In this document: in pieces, positions 8,472-16,513 of the stretch
Numbering within the stretch: the first letter of the stretch is position 1
Layout of the letters: every line of letters starts with the position of its first letter
Assembly (NCBI GenBank): GCA_013001295.1
Contig: JABDMW010000025.1
Location: 1-37,831, forward strand
DNA length: 37,831 nucleotides
Source of the DNA: Hyphomonadaceae bacterium
GTDB lineage: Bacteria; Pseudomonadota; Alphaproteobacteria; Caulobacterales; Maricaulaceae
Reading direction: 5' to 3'
Notes under the pieces: model-generated
Databases searched by the model: none
Told to the model about the DNA's origin: nothing
Seen by the model: the letters and a program-made list of their open reading frames with translations, nothing else
Position numbers and translations under genes: made by a program

Positions 8472-8801
8472 ATGGAAATGATTATTATGGCAAGCGGAAG
8501 CACGGCTCTGGTTTCACCCGGTGTCTTCCAGTTGGCAATTTTTGTCCTTGCGATCTTCGTTGGGTATTATGTGGTCTGGTCGGTGACGCCGGCCTTGCAC
8601 ACGCCCCTCATGGCCGTGACCAACGCCATTTCGTCCGTGATTATCGTTGGTGCTTTGGTCGCTGTTTCATCGAGCGGTTCAAATGGTTTTGATCTCTCGA
8701 GCGGCATGGGCTTCGTGGCGACCCTCCTGTGTGCGGTGAATATATTCGGCGGATTCCTCGTCACCCAGCGCATGCTCGCCATGTATAAGAAGAAGGGGTA
8801 G
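8472..8801 (+). CDS. pntAB: NAD(P) transhydrogenase subunit alpha part 2
   Basis: This 109-residue integral membrane protein supplies the alpha-subunit part of the proton-channel domain (dII). Three or four hydrophobic helices are visible, with the conserved VVWSVTPALHTPLMAVTNAIS that marks the family, and a C-terminal RMLAMYKKKG. It starts at ATG 8472 after AAGGGGAAGG. An ATG at 8478 is also possible. It lies between pntAA and pntB, and the pntB start is 3 bases after its stop. Confidence 0.95.
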   Translation: MEMIIMASGSTALVSPGVFQLAIFVLAIFVGYYVVWSVTPALHTPLMAVTNAISSVIIVGALVAVSSSGSNGFDLSSGMGFVATLLCAVNIFGGFLVTQRMLAMYKKKG

Positions 8802-8804
8802 GCC

Positions 8805-10205
8805 ATGACTGCTAATCTAGCCGCACTTCTCTACGTCGTCTCCGGCGTTCTATTTATCTTGGCCCTGCGTGGTTTATCATCGCCGGCATCTTCACGCCGC
8901 GGCAATATATTTGGCATGCTGGGTATCGCGATAGCGATTGTTACGACGCTTCTCTTGCTCGGCATGAGCGGGCAGGGCCTCGTTATGGTATTGGTGGCGC
9001 TCGCTATTGGCGGCGGAATTGGGGCTTTGATCGCTAAGAAAATCCCGATGACAGATATGCCTCAGCTCGTGGCTGCTTTCCATTCATTGGTCGGTCTCGC
9101 CGCCGTATTGGTGGCGACAGCAGCGTTTTATTCGCCGGAAGCTTTTGGTATTGGTATAGTCGGGGAAATTAAAGGCTTCAGCCTGCTCGAATTGTCTCTA
9201 GGAGCCGCGATCGGTGCGATTACCTTTACCGGTTCTGTGATCGCATTTGCCAAGCTTAACGGCAATATGTCTGGTGCACCGATCACCTTCCCGATGCAGC
9301 ATCTGCTAAATTTGGCGCTTGGCATAGGCTCTGCGGTTCTGATCGGCATGTTGATGATGTCAGGCGGGGCTAATGCTACAGTATTTTTAGCCATTGTCGG
9401 GATTGCTCTCCTGCTCGGTATTCTTCTGATTATCCCCATTGGCGGCGCGGATATGCCGGTCGTTATATCTATGCTCAATTCTTATTCCGGCTGGGCGGCA
9501 GCGGCCCTTGGTTTCACCCTAGGCAATCTGGCCTTGATCATAACCGGTGCGCTAGTCGGATCATCCGGCGCCATTCTGTCTTACATCATGTGTAAAGGCA
9601 TGAACCGGAGTTTCTTCAACGTGATCTTGGGAGGATTCGGAGCAGAAGGATCAAGCGGCGCCAGTGTCGATACAGAACAGCGCCCGGTCAAACGCGGTTC
9701 TGCTGACGATGCGGCCTTTATCATGAAAAACGCGTCCAAAGTGATCATCGTTCCTGGGTATGGCTTGGCCGTCGCGCAAGCGCAGCATGCGACACGTGAA
9801 ATGGCCGATGCCCTCAAGGCCGAAGGTGTTGACGTCGAATACGCGATCCATCCTGTGGCCGGCCGTATGCCGGGGCACATGAATGTCCTGCTGGCAGAAG
9901 CCAACGTCCCTTATGATGAAGTATTCGAACTTGAAGACATCAATTCTGAGTTTGCCAATGCAGACGTTGCCTTTGTTATTGGTGCCAACGATGTGACCAA
10001 TCCAGCCGCAAAAACTGATCCACAAAGCCCAATTTTCGGCATGCCGATCCTAGATGTGGACAAAGCGGGCACTGTCTTGTTTGTGAAGCGCTCTTTATCA
10101 GCTGGATATGCCGGTATCGATAATGATTTGTTCTATGCAGACGGTACCATGATGCTTCTGGCGGACGCCAAGAAAATGGTCGAGGACATCATCAAGGCGC
10201 TCTAG
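8805..10205 (+). CDS. pntB: NAD(P) transhydrogenase subunit beta
   Basis: This 466-residue protein joins a membrane half of about nine helices (dII) to a C-terminal NADP(H)-binding domain (dIII). Conserved blocks are visible: KIPMTDMPQLVAAFHSLVGLAA and MLNSYSGWAAAALGFTLGN in the membrane part, and VPGYGLAVAQAQH, HPVAGRMPGHMNVLLAEA, VIGANDVTNPAA and VKRSLSAGYAGIDN in dIII. It couples proton entry to reduction of NADP+ by NADH, supplying NADPH. It is the last gene of the subunit IV-pntAA-pntAB-pntB unit. Its stop is 8 bases from the end of the convergent glycosyltransferase gene. Confidence 0.96.
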   Translation: MTANLAALLYVVSGVLFILALRGLSSPASSRRGNIFGMLGIAIAIVTTLLLLGMSGQGLVMVLVALAIGGGIGALIAKKIPMTDMPQLVAAFHSLVGLAAVLVATAAFYSPEAFGIGIVGEIKGFSLLELSLGAAIGAITFTGSVIAFAKLNGNMSGAPITFPMQHLLNLALGIGSAVLIGMLMMSGGANATVFLAIVGIALLLGILLIIPIGGADMPVVISMLNSYSGWAAAALGFTLGNLALIITGALVGSSGAILSYIMCKGMNRSFFNVILGGFGAEGSSGASVDTEQRPVKRGSADDAAFIMKNASKVIIVPGYGLAVAQAQHATREMADALKAEGVDVEYAIHPVAGRMPGHMNVLLAEANVPYDEVFELEDINSEFANADVAFVIGANDVTNPAAKTDPQSPIFGMPILDVDKAGTVLFVKRSLSAGYAGIDNDLFYADGTMMLLADAKKMVEDIIKAL

Positions 10206-10213
10206 ATGGGATA

Positions 10214-11902
10214 TCAAAACCCGTTGAACAGAGGTTTTGTCGGCTCTGGCAAGTTGGGTTTTCTCAAATTATCGCCCCAGATCAGATTAGCTGCTTCAGG
10301 CCCTAACTCTGAGATTTCATGCTCTCCCATGGGCAGATCGATTGTATCGCCATTCGCTAACGTTTGGCCATTAATCAGAACGTTTTCTGGGCCTTTAAAA
10401 GTGTAAGTTCCCGCCATTAAAATTTCGATCGGGCCATTTTCAAATATCTGTTTTCCTGGAATGTAAATCGGGCCCCAGAAACGTTGATAATTGTTCTTTA
10501 CAGTTATGAAATCTTCTTCAAGGAGTCGATAGGGGTAACCTTTATTGTAGCCCTGATTGACGTCCAGGCTATCAGCATTGGCCAAGATCAAGACTGGTTT
10601 ATGAGTTTTGACAATCTCCCGCATGATCGGAATGTCCGCGTCGATATATTTCAAATGGCCAAAAATATCCGGATTGATAAACCATCCTACTTCATTAATT
10701 CGGTCAAAAGAGGCGATCATGCCACAACAATCTATGGTAGGAACCGGCACCGGGAATATCTGATGCACGGCTGCTATGGTGGTACGTTGCGCCTCGTTGT
10801 TTTGGAACATGCTGCGGCCGAATATGGCGATGGGAATGATGGCGTAGAAACAAATAAGAAAGAAGAAGATGTCTGATTTTTGCTCGACGAAAAATCGCTC
10901 GATTGCTGCGGCAATAACGATCATAGCTGGCGCGAGCATGAACGGATACAGATACGGGTAGGAATGATTGTAATAGATCACGGTCGTGATCGGAAATGCG
11001 AATGACAGCAGTGCTATTGTCTGCCATTTGGAACGTATATTGTTTTTCAAGAGTTGTGAGACAAGAACCACAAAGCCAATCACGACCAATCCCCATCCGG
11101 TAAAACTCCGAAGCAAGCTATGAAAAAACATACTTCTGGTTTTCGGGGTCTCGTTGACCAACAGGCTGTCATTGGAGATTTCCCGCAAATAAGCAAGGCT
11201 ATCATCTAATGAAAACCCTTGTGGATCATGCAAAACAAAAACAATTCCGTATATCGCAAGCGCAACAAACAACATTGTCAGTCCGTGCCAAAAAGCTTTC
11301 CGAGACCATTTCGTTGAGACCCATCGTCCCATTAGGAAGACCGCGACGATCGGCATGTAAAAGATCGATTTTAACGTCAGAGAAAACGCGATTCCAATCA
11401 AAAGGCCTGCGATGACGACTTTGCGCCAGGATTGTTGTGGATCGCTGACGATCAAGAGAGTCAGCATCAGACATAAGGTGACAAAGGCGTCGACGCGAAA
11501 CGCAGTCAGATGGCGGAAGACAAAATTGAACCCGAAAAAGGTCAATATGGCGAACAAGGATGCCGGCGTGCTGAAATATCGCCGCGAGACCTTATACATG
11601 ACGCCACAGGTGGCGATGACAGCGACGAGCGCCAGCATTCGACCGGCGACGATTTTTTCGATTTCTTGTCCGGGAATGACATCGAGCCAACCTGAAAATC
11701 GAAACATCAATGTCTGCACGGGATTGCCGACCTCACCGCGTGCGAATTCATATCCCATATTTAGATTGTAAAATTCGTCCTCATTAATCTCGAAACGAAG
11801 GGCCATGAAAAATTGCAATACAAGGCCGAGGAGGATTGCGCCGAAGAGTAGGTTAAGTACAAACCGGGACTGTGGGTCATTAATTTTTTGATACCATGAC
11901 AT
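10214..11902 (-). CDS. GT-C type membrane glycosyltransferase (ArnT/PMT-like)
   Basis: This 562-residue protein has about ten hydrophobic helices and then a soluble C-terminal domain of about 170 residues. The first luminal loop has FEINEDEFYNLNMGYEFARG (around residues 37-56), with acidic residues at the position where GT39/GT83 enzymes keep their catalytic Asp/Glu. Such enzymes transfer sugars from polyprenyl-phosphate donors to lipid or protein acceptors on the periplasmic side. Donor and acceptor are unknown. No polysaccharide genes lie nearby, so it looks like a stand-alone gene. A GT39 or a more distant family is possible. Confidence 0.7.
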   Translation of the reverse strand: MSWYQKINDPQSRFVLNLLFGAILLGLVLQFFMALRFEINEDEFYNLNMGYEFARGEVGNPVQTLMFRFSGWLDVIPGQEIEKIVAGRMLALVAVIATCGVMYKVSRRYFSTPASLFAILTFFGFNFVFRHLTAFRVDAFVTLCLMLTLLIVSDPQQSWRKVVIAGLLIGIAFSLTLKSIFYMPIVAVFLMGRWVSTKWSRKAFWHGLTMLFVALAIYGIVFVLHDPQGFSLDDSLAYLREISNDSLLVNETPKTRSMFFHSLLRSFTGWGLVVIGFVVLVSQLLKNNIRSKWQTIALLSFAFPITTVIYYNHSYPYLYPFMLAPAMIVIAAAIERFFVEQKSDIFFFLICFYAIIPIAIFGRSMFQNNEAQRTTIAAVHQIFPVPVPTIDCCGMIASFDRINEVGWFINPDIFGHLKYIDADIPIMREIVKTHKPVLILANADSLDVNQGYNKGYPYRLLEEDFITVKNNYQRFWGPIYIPGKQIFENGPIEILMAGTYTFKGPENVLINGQTLANGDTIDLPMGEHEISELGPEAANLIWGDNLRKPNLPEPTKPLFNGF

Positions 11903-11991
11903 TGTGGTTGCCCAGCCCCAAACGAGTTTACTTTAATTCAATATATTCGACGTGTCTTATGTTTACATTAAAATCGACTTTCTGAAACTTT

Positions 11992-12029
11992 AATGCCGGT
12001 AATCTGTAAATCTAAGAAATACCGGCATT
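11992..12029. repeat. Perfect 10-bp inverted repeat upstream of efp
   Basis: AATGCCGGTA at 11992-12001 is repeated in inverse as TACCGGCATT at 12020-12029 with an 18-base AT-rich spacer. It lies about 90 bases before the efp start in the 218-base gap to the divergent glycosyltransferase. No T-run follows, so it is not a terminator on either strand. It may be an operator or a leader hairpin. Confidence 0.6.
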
Positions 12030-12120
12030 GTCGTAACCGTACTTATCAGTTGCCGCTTACGGTCTTGGCTGTTAAGAGCGCCTTCAATTTGTTTGACATT
12101 TTTAAGAATCGAGGCCCGTC

Positions 12121-12684
12121 ATGAAAATCAATGGCAATGAAATCCGTATTGGCAATATTATCCAGCACCAGAACGGCTTGTGGGTCGCGGTTAAAACCAA
12201 TGCCGTGAAACCCGGCAAGGGCGGCGCTTTTAATCAGGTGGAACTCAAAAATCTTGAGGACGGTCGGAAACTCAATGAACGCTTTCGCGCATCTGAGACG
12301 GTCGAGCGGGTCCGCCTGGATCAGAAACCCCACACATTCTTATATGCTGAAGGCGACATGCTGGTGTTCATGAACTCTGAAAACTATGAGCAAATTAGTC
12401 TCGAGACCGGTTTTGTCGGCGACCGAGCCGCTTTTTTAACTGATGGTATGGAAGTTCAACTCGAATTCCATGAAGAGCGTCCGATTTCTGTGACTTTACC
12501 TGATCAAGTCGTCCTTTCGATTTCAGAGACTGAGCCGGTCGTCAAAGGCCAGACGGCTGCAAACTCCTATAAGCCGGCAATTCTTGAAAATGGAGTGCGC
12601 ACATCTGTTCCGCCGTTCATCGGTGTCGATGAGCGTATTGTGGTCATGACCGAAGACGGGTCGTATGTGAAACGGGCTGATTAA
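12121..12684 (+). CDS. efp: Translation elongation factor P
   Basis: This 187-residue protein has the full three-domain EF-P layout. The KOW-like domain I carries the loop VKPGKGGAF with Lys33 at the tip, the position that is lysylated in E. coli and that contacts the peptidyl-tRNA at polyproline stalls. The C-terminal [25 protein letters not shown] matches the EF-P C-terminal signature. No modification gene (epmA/epmB or earP) is in the window, so the type of modification is not shown here. GAGG precedes the ATG by 7 bases. The inositol-phosphatase gene starts 2 bases after the stop, which suggests coupled translation. Confidence 0.96.
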   Translation: MKINGNEIRIGNIIQHQNGLWVAVKTNAVKPGKGGAFNQVELKNLEDGRKLNERFRASETVERVRLDQKPHTFLYAEGDMLVFMNSENYEQISLETGFVGDRAAFLTDGMEVQLEFHEERPISVTLPDQVVLSISETEPVVKGQTAANSYKPAILENGVRTSVPPFIGVDERIVVMTEDGSYVKRAD

Positions 12685-12686
12685 TC

Positions 12687-13493
12687 ATGTCAAACGCCTC
12701 CCCCCTCGTTACCGTTATGATGAATGCTGCGCGCAAGGGCGCGCGGTCACTTGCCCGCGATTTCGGTGAAGTCGAAAATTTGCAAGTCTCCCGCAAGGGC
12801 CCGGCAGATTTTGTCACCCACGCAGACCATGCGGCCGAAGAGAAGATTTTTGAAAGCCTCCGCCATGACCGGCCGGGTTATGGCTATCTGATGGAAGAAC
12901 GCGGCGAAGTTGAAGGCAGCGATAAAACCCACCGTTTTATTATCGATCCTCTGGATGGCACGTTGAATTTCATGCACGGCAATCCCCATTTCGCCATATC
13001 GATCGGCGTTGAGCGCGATGGTGTATTGCATGCCGGTGTTATTTACGATTTGATGCGCGATGAGATGTTTTTCGCCGAGACCGACAAGGGTGCATTTCTA
13101 TTTGACAGTCGCGGCGTCGAAAAACGTCTGCGGATACCAAATATTTCAGATTTCAGCACGGCCATGATTGCGACCGGTATGCCGTGGAATGGAAAGCCCG
13201 GACATGCGAAGTTTTTAAAAGAGTTGCACAAAGTCATGGGAACGGCCGCAGGTGTGCGCCGGTTCGGCTCTGCAGCACTGGATTTGGCCTGGGTTGCTGC
13301 CGGCCGGTTTAATGGCTTTTGGGAGCGCGGTCTCCTGCCGTGGGACATTGCAGCAGGTGTCGTGATTGTTCGTGAAGCCGGCGGTATTGTCGAAGAACTG
13401 GATACAGGCAATAAATGCATGCTTGAAAGCGGTGATATCGTCTGCGCAAATCCGAATTTGTTGCCACAGCTGAAAACCCATTTGGCATCATAA
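12687..13493 (+). CDS. suhB: Inositol monophosphatase family protein (SuhB-like)
   Basis: This 268-residue protein has the metal-dependent phosphatase motifs: the glutamate in MEERGEVEG, RFIIDPLDGTLNFMHG (metal ligands Asp-Pro-Leu-Asp-Gly-Thr), and PWDIAAGVVIVREAGG near the C-terminus. The family hydrolyses inositol monophosphate and related sugar phosphates with Mg2+. E. coli SuhB also takes part in rRNA antitermination. The efp-suhB arrangement is common in alphaproteobacteria. It starts 2 bases after efp and ends before a clear hairpin. Confidence 0.92.
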   Translation: MSNASPLVTVMMNAARKGARSLARDFGEVENLQVSRKGPADFVTHADHAAEEKIFESLRHDRPGYGYLMEERGEVEGSDKTHRFIIDPLDGTLNFMHGNPHFAISIGVERDGVLHAGVIYDLMRDEMFFAETDKGAFLFDSRGVEKRLRIPNISDFSTAMIATGMPWNGKPGHAKFLKELHKVMGTAAGVRRFGSAALDLAWVAAGRFNGFWERGLLPWDIAAGVVIVREAGGIVEELDTGNKCMLESGDIVCANPNLLPQLKTHLAS

Positions 13494-13524
13494 AAAAATG
13501 CCCGGTACAAGACCGGGCTCTTTG
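13494..13524 (+). terminator. Intrinsic terminator after the efp-suhB unit
   Basis: A 7-bp GC-rich stem (GCCCGGT at 13500-13506 with ACCGGGC at 13512-13518) and a 5-base loop are followed by TCTTTGCTC. An A-run (13492-13498) precedes it, so on the minus strand it has a true T-tail and could also end the convergent TPR gene's transcript. Confidence 0.75.
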
Positions 13525-13540
13525 CTCTTCTTAAGGGGAT

Positions 13541-14026
13541 TTATCCAAGAATTTTCTGGTTTTGAGCGAGTTTAGGCTCGTCTGCTGCCAGTACAATTGC
13601 GGCTTGCATATCCGTGCGCGCCTGTTCCTCATTGCCGGTCAGCGAATGAAGTACGGCCCGGTTTGAAAGCGCGCGCCAGTTGTCCGGCTTCAATTCAAGT
13701 GCTTTGTTGCAGGCTTCCATGGCGTCGTCATATTGTGCTTGAACGCCTAATGCTGCGCAAAGGTTGCTGAGCGCGGCGGTTTTGCGCGATTTTTTTAAGC
13801 CTTGCTTCAGTGCATATTTACTGAATGATACGGATTTCGCGTAATCACCGCGTTCGAAAGCCGTGGCGGCAGAACTGATCGACCTCGTGGCATTGCTTTC
13901 GACCGAGAACTGCAACTGGGTATCATTGGCCATCGCCGTACCGGTCATTCCGGCCAGAGTGATTGCGGCAATTGCGGTTTTCAATGTGGTATTTAGGTGT
14001 TTTCTTCGGGGGGGAAGGAAGTTCAT
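13541..14026 (-). CDS. Exported TPR-repeat protein
   Basis: This protein of about 161 residues has a signal peptide (MNFLPPRRKHLNTTLKTAIA, cleavage near GTAMAND) and two or three tetratricopeptide repeats, the clearest being AQYDDAMEACNKALELKPDNWRAL and TGNEEQARTDMQAAIVLA. It is probably periplasmic, with an unknown partner. The start is set at ATG 14026 because GGAG lies 6 bases upstream; ATGs at 14038 and 14062 would add residues before the signal peptide. It converges with the efp-suhB unit. Confidence 0.75.
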   Translation of the reverse strand: MNFLPPRRKHLNTTLKTAIAAITLAGMTGTAMANDTQLQFSVESNATRSISSAATAFERGDYAKSVSFSKYALKQGLKKSRKTAALSNLCAALGVQAQYDDAMEACNKALELKPDNWRALSNRAVLHSLTGNEEQARTDMQAAIVLAADEPKLAQNQKILG

Positions 14027-14117
14027 GAGTATCTCCATTTGCTGAACATGCTCACCCAACATTAATTCAAAAAAGAATGCAATTGACTTATTTCGCAGAG
14101 ATGATATTCAAAATTGT

Positions 14118-15095
14118 ATGAATGATTGGTCAGACTATCCTATACTCCTTGCGGTCTCTGAAACCGGCAGTTTAACAGCTGCTGGCGAACAACTAGGCAT
14201 CAGTCAGCCCACAGTGGGCCGACGCATTAAAGCGCTTGAGAGCCGTTTTGGTGTGCCTTTATTAGGCAAAGAGGAAGGCAAGCTCGTCCCAACCGAATTT
14301 GGCTTTAAAGTACTGGATCATATTCGCCGGATGGAAACCGAGGCGGATGCAATAACACGGTCATCGGCGACATTGGAAACATCCTTAAGTGGTCCGATCA
14401 TTATAGCGGCGTCAGAAGGTATGGGGGATTGGTGGCTTCCCAGCGTCATGCGGCTGTTTCAGAAAGATTATCCGGAAATTCGGATTGATCTTAAACTGGA
14501 TTTTAAAGCGGCGAATCTTGCACAAAGAGAAGCCGATATTGCGATGAGATGGATGGGGCCGGGCACTCAAAATAGTCTAATCGGCCGGAAGATATCGGAG
14601 TTTGGTTTTGGCTTGTATGCGTCTGAAGACTATATCGCGCGCAAAGGATTGCCGAAATCCCCTGAGGAATTGCTGGATCATGACGGCGTTGAAATGGACA
14701 TTGGTGCCAACCCGTTCTGGCCAACCAATCATAATGGAAGCATTCTTGAACGTCCGCGGTCGAAGTTTATTACCAATAGTCTGCTCGCCCACCAACACGC
14801 CATCATGTCGGACTATGGAATTGGTATGCTCGCACATTGTTCTGTTCACCGCGGCGATGATCTTGTGCGTATCTTACCAGATATAGAACGCGTTGAGGAG
14901 TTGTGGCTGGTTGCCCACGAAGATTTACGCAAAAGCGCTCGTGTTCGGGCTGCTTTCGACTTTTTGGCAGATGCCCTGTTGAAGGACCATAATCATTTCA
15001 GATACGGCACTGATTCCGTGTTTCCTCATCCTCACATTCACATGCATGATGAACATGTCAGTGAAGCCGGTGATCTTGCGCATACCACCGCTTGA
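14118..15095 (+). CDS. LysR family transcriptional regulator
   Basis: This 325-residue protein has a typical LysR N-terminal helix-turn-helix (residues 1-60, with ETGSLTAAGEQLGISQPTVG) and a substrate-binding domain of the kind seen in short AmpR/GcvA-like regulators. The effector and target are unknown. LysR genes are often divergent from a target, but the upstream neighbour here is only the TPR gene. The C-terminal tail is unusual: HPHIHMHDEH within the last 24 residues. There is no strong ribosome-binding site before ATG 14118. rpmE follows 83 bases downstream. Confidence 0.9.
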   Translation: MNDWSDYPILLAVSETGSLTAAGEQLGISQPTVGRRIKALESRFGVPLLGKEEGKLVPTEFGFKVLDHIRRMETEADAITRSSATLETSLSGPIIIAASEGMGDWWLPSVMRLFQKDYPEIRIDLKLDFKAANLAQREADIAMRWMGPGTQNSLIGRKISEFGFGLYASEDYIARKGLPKSPEELLDHDGVEMDIGANPFWPTNHNGSILERPRSKFITNSLLAHQHAIMSDYGIGMLAHCSVHRGDDLVRILPDIERVEELWLVAHEDLRKSARVRAAFDFLADALLKDHNHFRYGTDSVFPHPHIHMHDEHVSEAGDLAHTTA

Positions 15096-15120
15096 TTTCC
15101 TAAAATTGTTCCGTTATACA

Positions 15121-15137
15121 CCCCCAACTCGCGGGGG
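15121..15137 (+). other. Short GC hairpin in the rpmE leader
   Basis: CCCCC at 15121-15125 and GGGGG at 15133-15137 can pair around a 7-base loop, between the LysR stop and the rpmE start. There is no T-run after it. It may be a leader structure of rpmE or chance. Confidence 0.3.
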
Positions 15138-15178
15138 ACCTCTAAAGCTTGAACCCGTGGATTATACAGGACAAAGAA

Positions 15179-15397
15179 ATGAAAAAAGATATACATCCCG
15201 ATTATCACATGATCAAAGTTGTGATGACGGACGGCACAGAATACATGACCCGCTCAACATATGGCAAAGAAGGCGACACGCTGACTTTGGATATTGACGC
15301 GAGTTCTCATCCGGCTTGGACCGGTGGCGGACAGAAACTCCTAGACCGTGGCGGTCGGGTTTCCCGCTTCAAAGACAAGTTTAAAGGGTTTGCTTAA
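15179..15397 (+). CDS. rpmE: 50S ribosomal protein L31
   Basis: This 72-residue protein starts [20 protein letters not shown] and contains [23 protein letters not shown], the signature of bacterial L31 on the large subunit. It lacks the four zinc-binding cysteines, so it is the zinc-independent form, as is L36 in this window. ATG 15179 has AGGA at 15168-15171. A strong bidirectional terminator lies right after the stop, so it is probably transcribed as a single gene or with lysR. Confidence 0.96.
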   Translation: MKKDIHPDYHMIKVVMTDGTEYMTRSTYGKEGDTLTLDIDASSHPAWTGGGQKLLDRGGRVSRFKDKFKGFA

Positions 15398-15403
15398 TCC
15401 AAT

Positions 15404-15433
15404 AAAAAACCCGCTCAATGAGCGGGTTTTTTT
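15404..15433. terminator. Bidirectional terminator between rpmE and rcdA
   Basis: The stem CCCGCTC (15410-15416) and GAGCGGG (15420-15426) has a 3-base loop, with six A before and seven T after. It can end rpmE on the plus strand and the rcdA-type gene on the minus strand. Confidence 0.9.
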
Positions 15434-15457
15434 ATGTCTGAATTTATACAATGCGAT

Positions 15458-16018
15458 TTAATTTTGAACCCTGGCAAATGCGGCTTCAAGACGGCTGATC
15501 TGATCCGCGACCGTGTTACCTTTTTGCGCCGCGATAGTGCCGTACAGGCTACGGTCAAGACGAACGATTCTCTCGTAAAGAGCTTCTGAGCGCGCAAGTA
15601 AATCGAGTAAAAGCGCGGGAAGTGTAGTCGCATATTTCTCCAGAGATTGGGCTGATTCTGCGTCTGAATTGTCCTCAGGGACCAATCTGTATTTTTCCTG
15701 ACAGGCCTCGGCCGTCGTCATCTCTTTTTCTTTCAAGGCGCGTTGTACGAGCAACCAGGAGGCGACTTGCATGAGGCGCGTGGTGAGACGCATGCTTTGG
15801 CTTGCATATGTCAGGGCTTCGTTGCGGCCGAGTTGTTTGCTGTCCTGGCGACCTGGGCCATCCAGATAGGCAGCTGTTTCCTCGACTAAATCCATACCCT
15901 CTCGAAATGTCTTTAAAAATAGCTCAGAAGCCGTGAATTCCAATAACCGTGATTCTGCTTGTGGTCCCAGGGTATCAACTTGTGAATTTTGGTTATTGCT
16001 CATTGAAATTTCCATCAT
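15458..16018 (-). CDS. rcdA: DUF1465 protein, RcdA-like regulator of CtrA degradation
   Basis: This all-helical protein of about 186 residues matches DUF1465, the family of Caulobacter RcdA. RcdA is an adaptor that, with CpdR and PopA, delivers CtrA to the ClpXP protease at the G1-S transition. Family features include SELFLKTFREGMDLVEETAAYLDG, SMRLTTRLMQVASWLLVQRA and the C-terminal VRLDRSLYG. ATG 16018 is chosen because GGAG lies 6 bases upstream; ATG 16003 (GGAA upstream) and GTG 16033 are alternatives. The DUF1192 gene on the same strand ends 82 bases upstream, so they are likely one unit. No clpX, cpdR or popA is in the window. Confidence 0.8.
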   Translation of the reverse strand: MMEISMSNNQNSQVDTLGPQAESRLLEFTASELFLKTFREGMDLVEETAAYLDGPGRQDSKQLGRNEALTYASQSMRLTTRLMQVASWLLVQRALKEKEMTTAEACQEKYRLVPEDNSDAESAQSLEKYATTLPALLLDLLARSEALYERIVRLDRSLYGTIAAQKGNTVADQISRLEAAFARVQN

Positions 16019-16031
16019 GTATCGCTCCGGC

Positions 16032-16053
16032 ACGGGTTTGTGTCCCGTTTTTT
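16032..16053 (+). terminator. Terminator-like hairpin antisense to the rcdA leader
   Basis: A 5-bp stem (ACGGG 16032-16036, CCCGT 16044-16048) is followed by six T on the plus strand, although both neighbouring genes are on the minus strand. It could end an antisense RNA or act as a leader hairpin of rcdA. Confidence 0.35.
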
Positions 16054-16100
16054 GTCTAAAAGTTGAATTCGACGATGACAGTGCAATCGCCGCGCCAGTT

Positions 16101-16289
16101 TTACCGCTTTTTGAAGAAATCTTCAGCTTTCGACATTTCCGCGCCTTTTTTGTCTATTTCTGCATGGATTCGGGCAATTTCAGCACGCAAAACGTCCAGC
16201 CTTTCATTTAACTGTGCCAAAGAGACCCCATACAGATCGTCGCCAACAGAGAATTCAGCCCCTAACTTTCGTAAATCCGCTATTTCCAT
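16101..16289 (-). CDS. DUF1192 family small protein
   Basis: This 62-residue protein has the family core DLYGVSLAQLNERLDVLRAEI followed by a helix (ARIHAEIDKKGAEMSKAEDFF). DUF1192 proteins are short coiled-coil proteins of unknown function, common in alphaproteobacteria and often next to the DUF1465/rcdA gene, as here. The association suggests a link to cell-cycle proteolysis, but that is an inference from gene order only. The start is ATG 16289 with only a weak AGG upstream. Confidence 0.85.
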   Translation of the reverse strand: MEIADLRKLGAEFSVGDDLYGVSLAQLNERLDVLRAEIARIHAEIDKKGAEMSKAEDFFKKR

Positions 16290-16413
16290 GCCTGTTGTCT
16301 TGTAATCCCCTTAAAAATCTTAACCATATGTATAGGCACCAATTCGGGGCGTGCCAATAAATAATGTAAGTCCCTTGCCATTCGTTGGGAAAAGGCTTAT
16401 CTTTAGGTTAATT

Positions 16414-16466
16414 GGAGGTTTAGGAAATAATCCTCCGCCCACCCACCCCGCCGAGCGGGGTTTTTT
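16414..16466 (+). terminator. Intrinsic terminator in the trcR leader
   Basis: The stem CCCCGC (16446-16451) and GCGGGG (16455-16460) has a 3-base loop and six T (16461-16466). A second hairpin precedes it (GGAGG 16414-16418, CCTCC 16432-16436). No plus-strand gene ends here, so it ends a small RNA or attenuates trcR. Confidence 0.7.
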
Positions 16467-16513
16467 CATGCCTGAAAATTTGAATTTGGGGATGGCTAAA
16501 AAGTGAGTTTAAT

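Noticed and set aside
10215-10239. Hairpin CAAAACC/GGTTTTG at the pntB end
   Set aside because: A 7-bp AT-rich stem inside the end of the glycosyltransferase gene without a T-run; too weak to call a terminator.
16311-16325. TTAA-N5-TTAACC before trcR as a CtrA box
   Set aside because: The spacer is 5 and not 7 bases, so it is not a canonical CtrA site.
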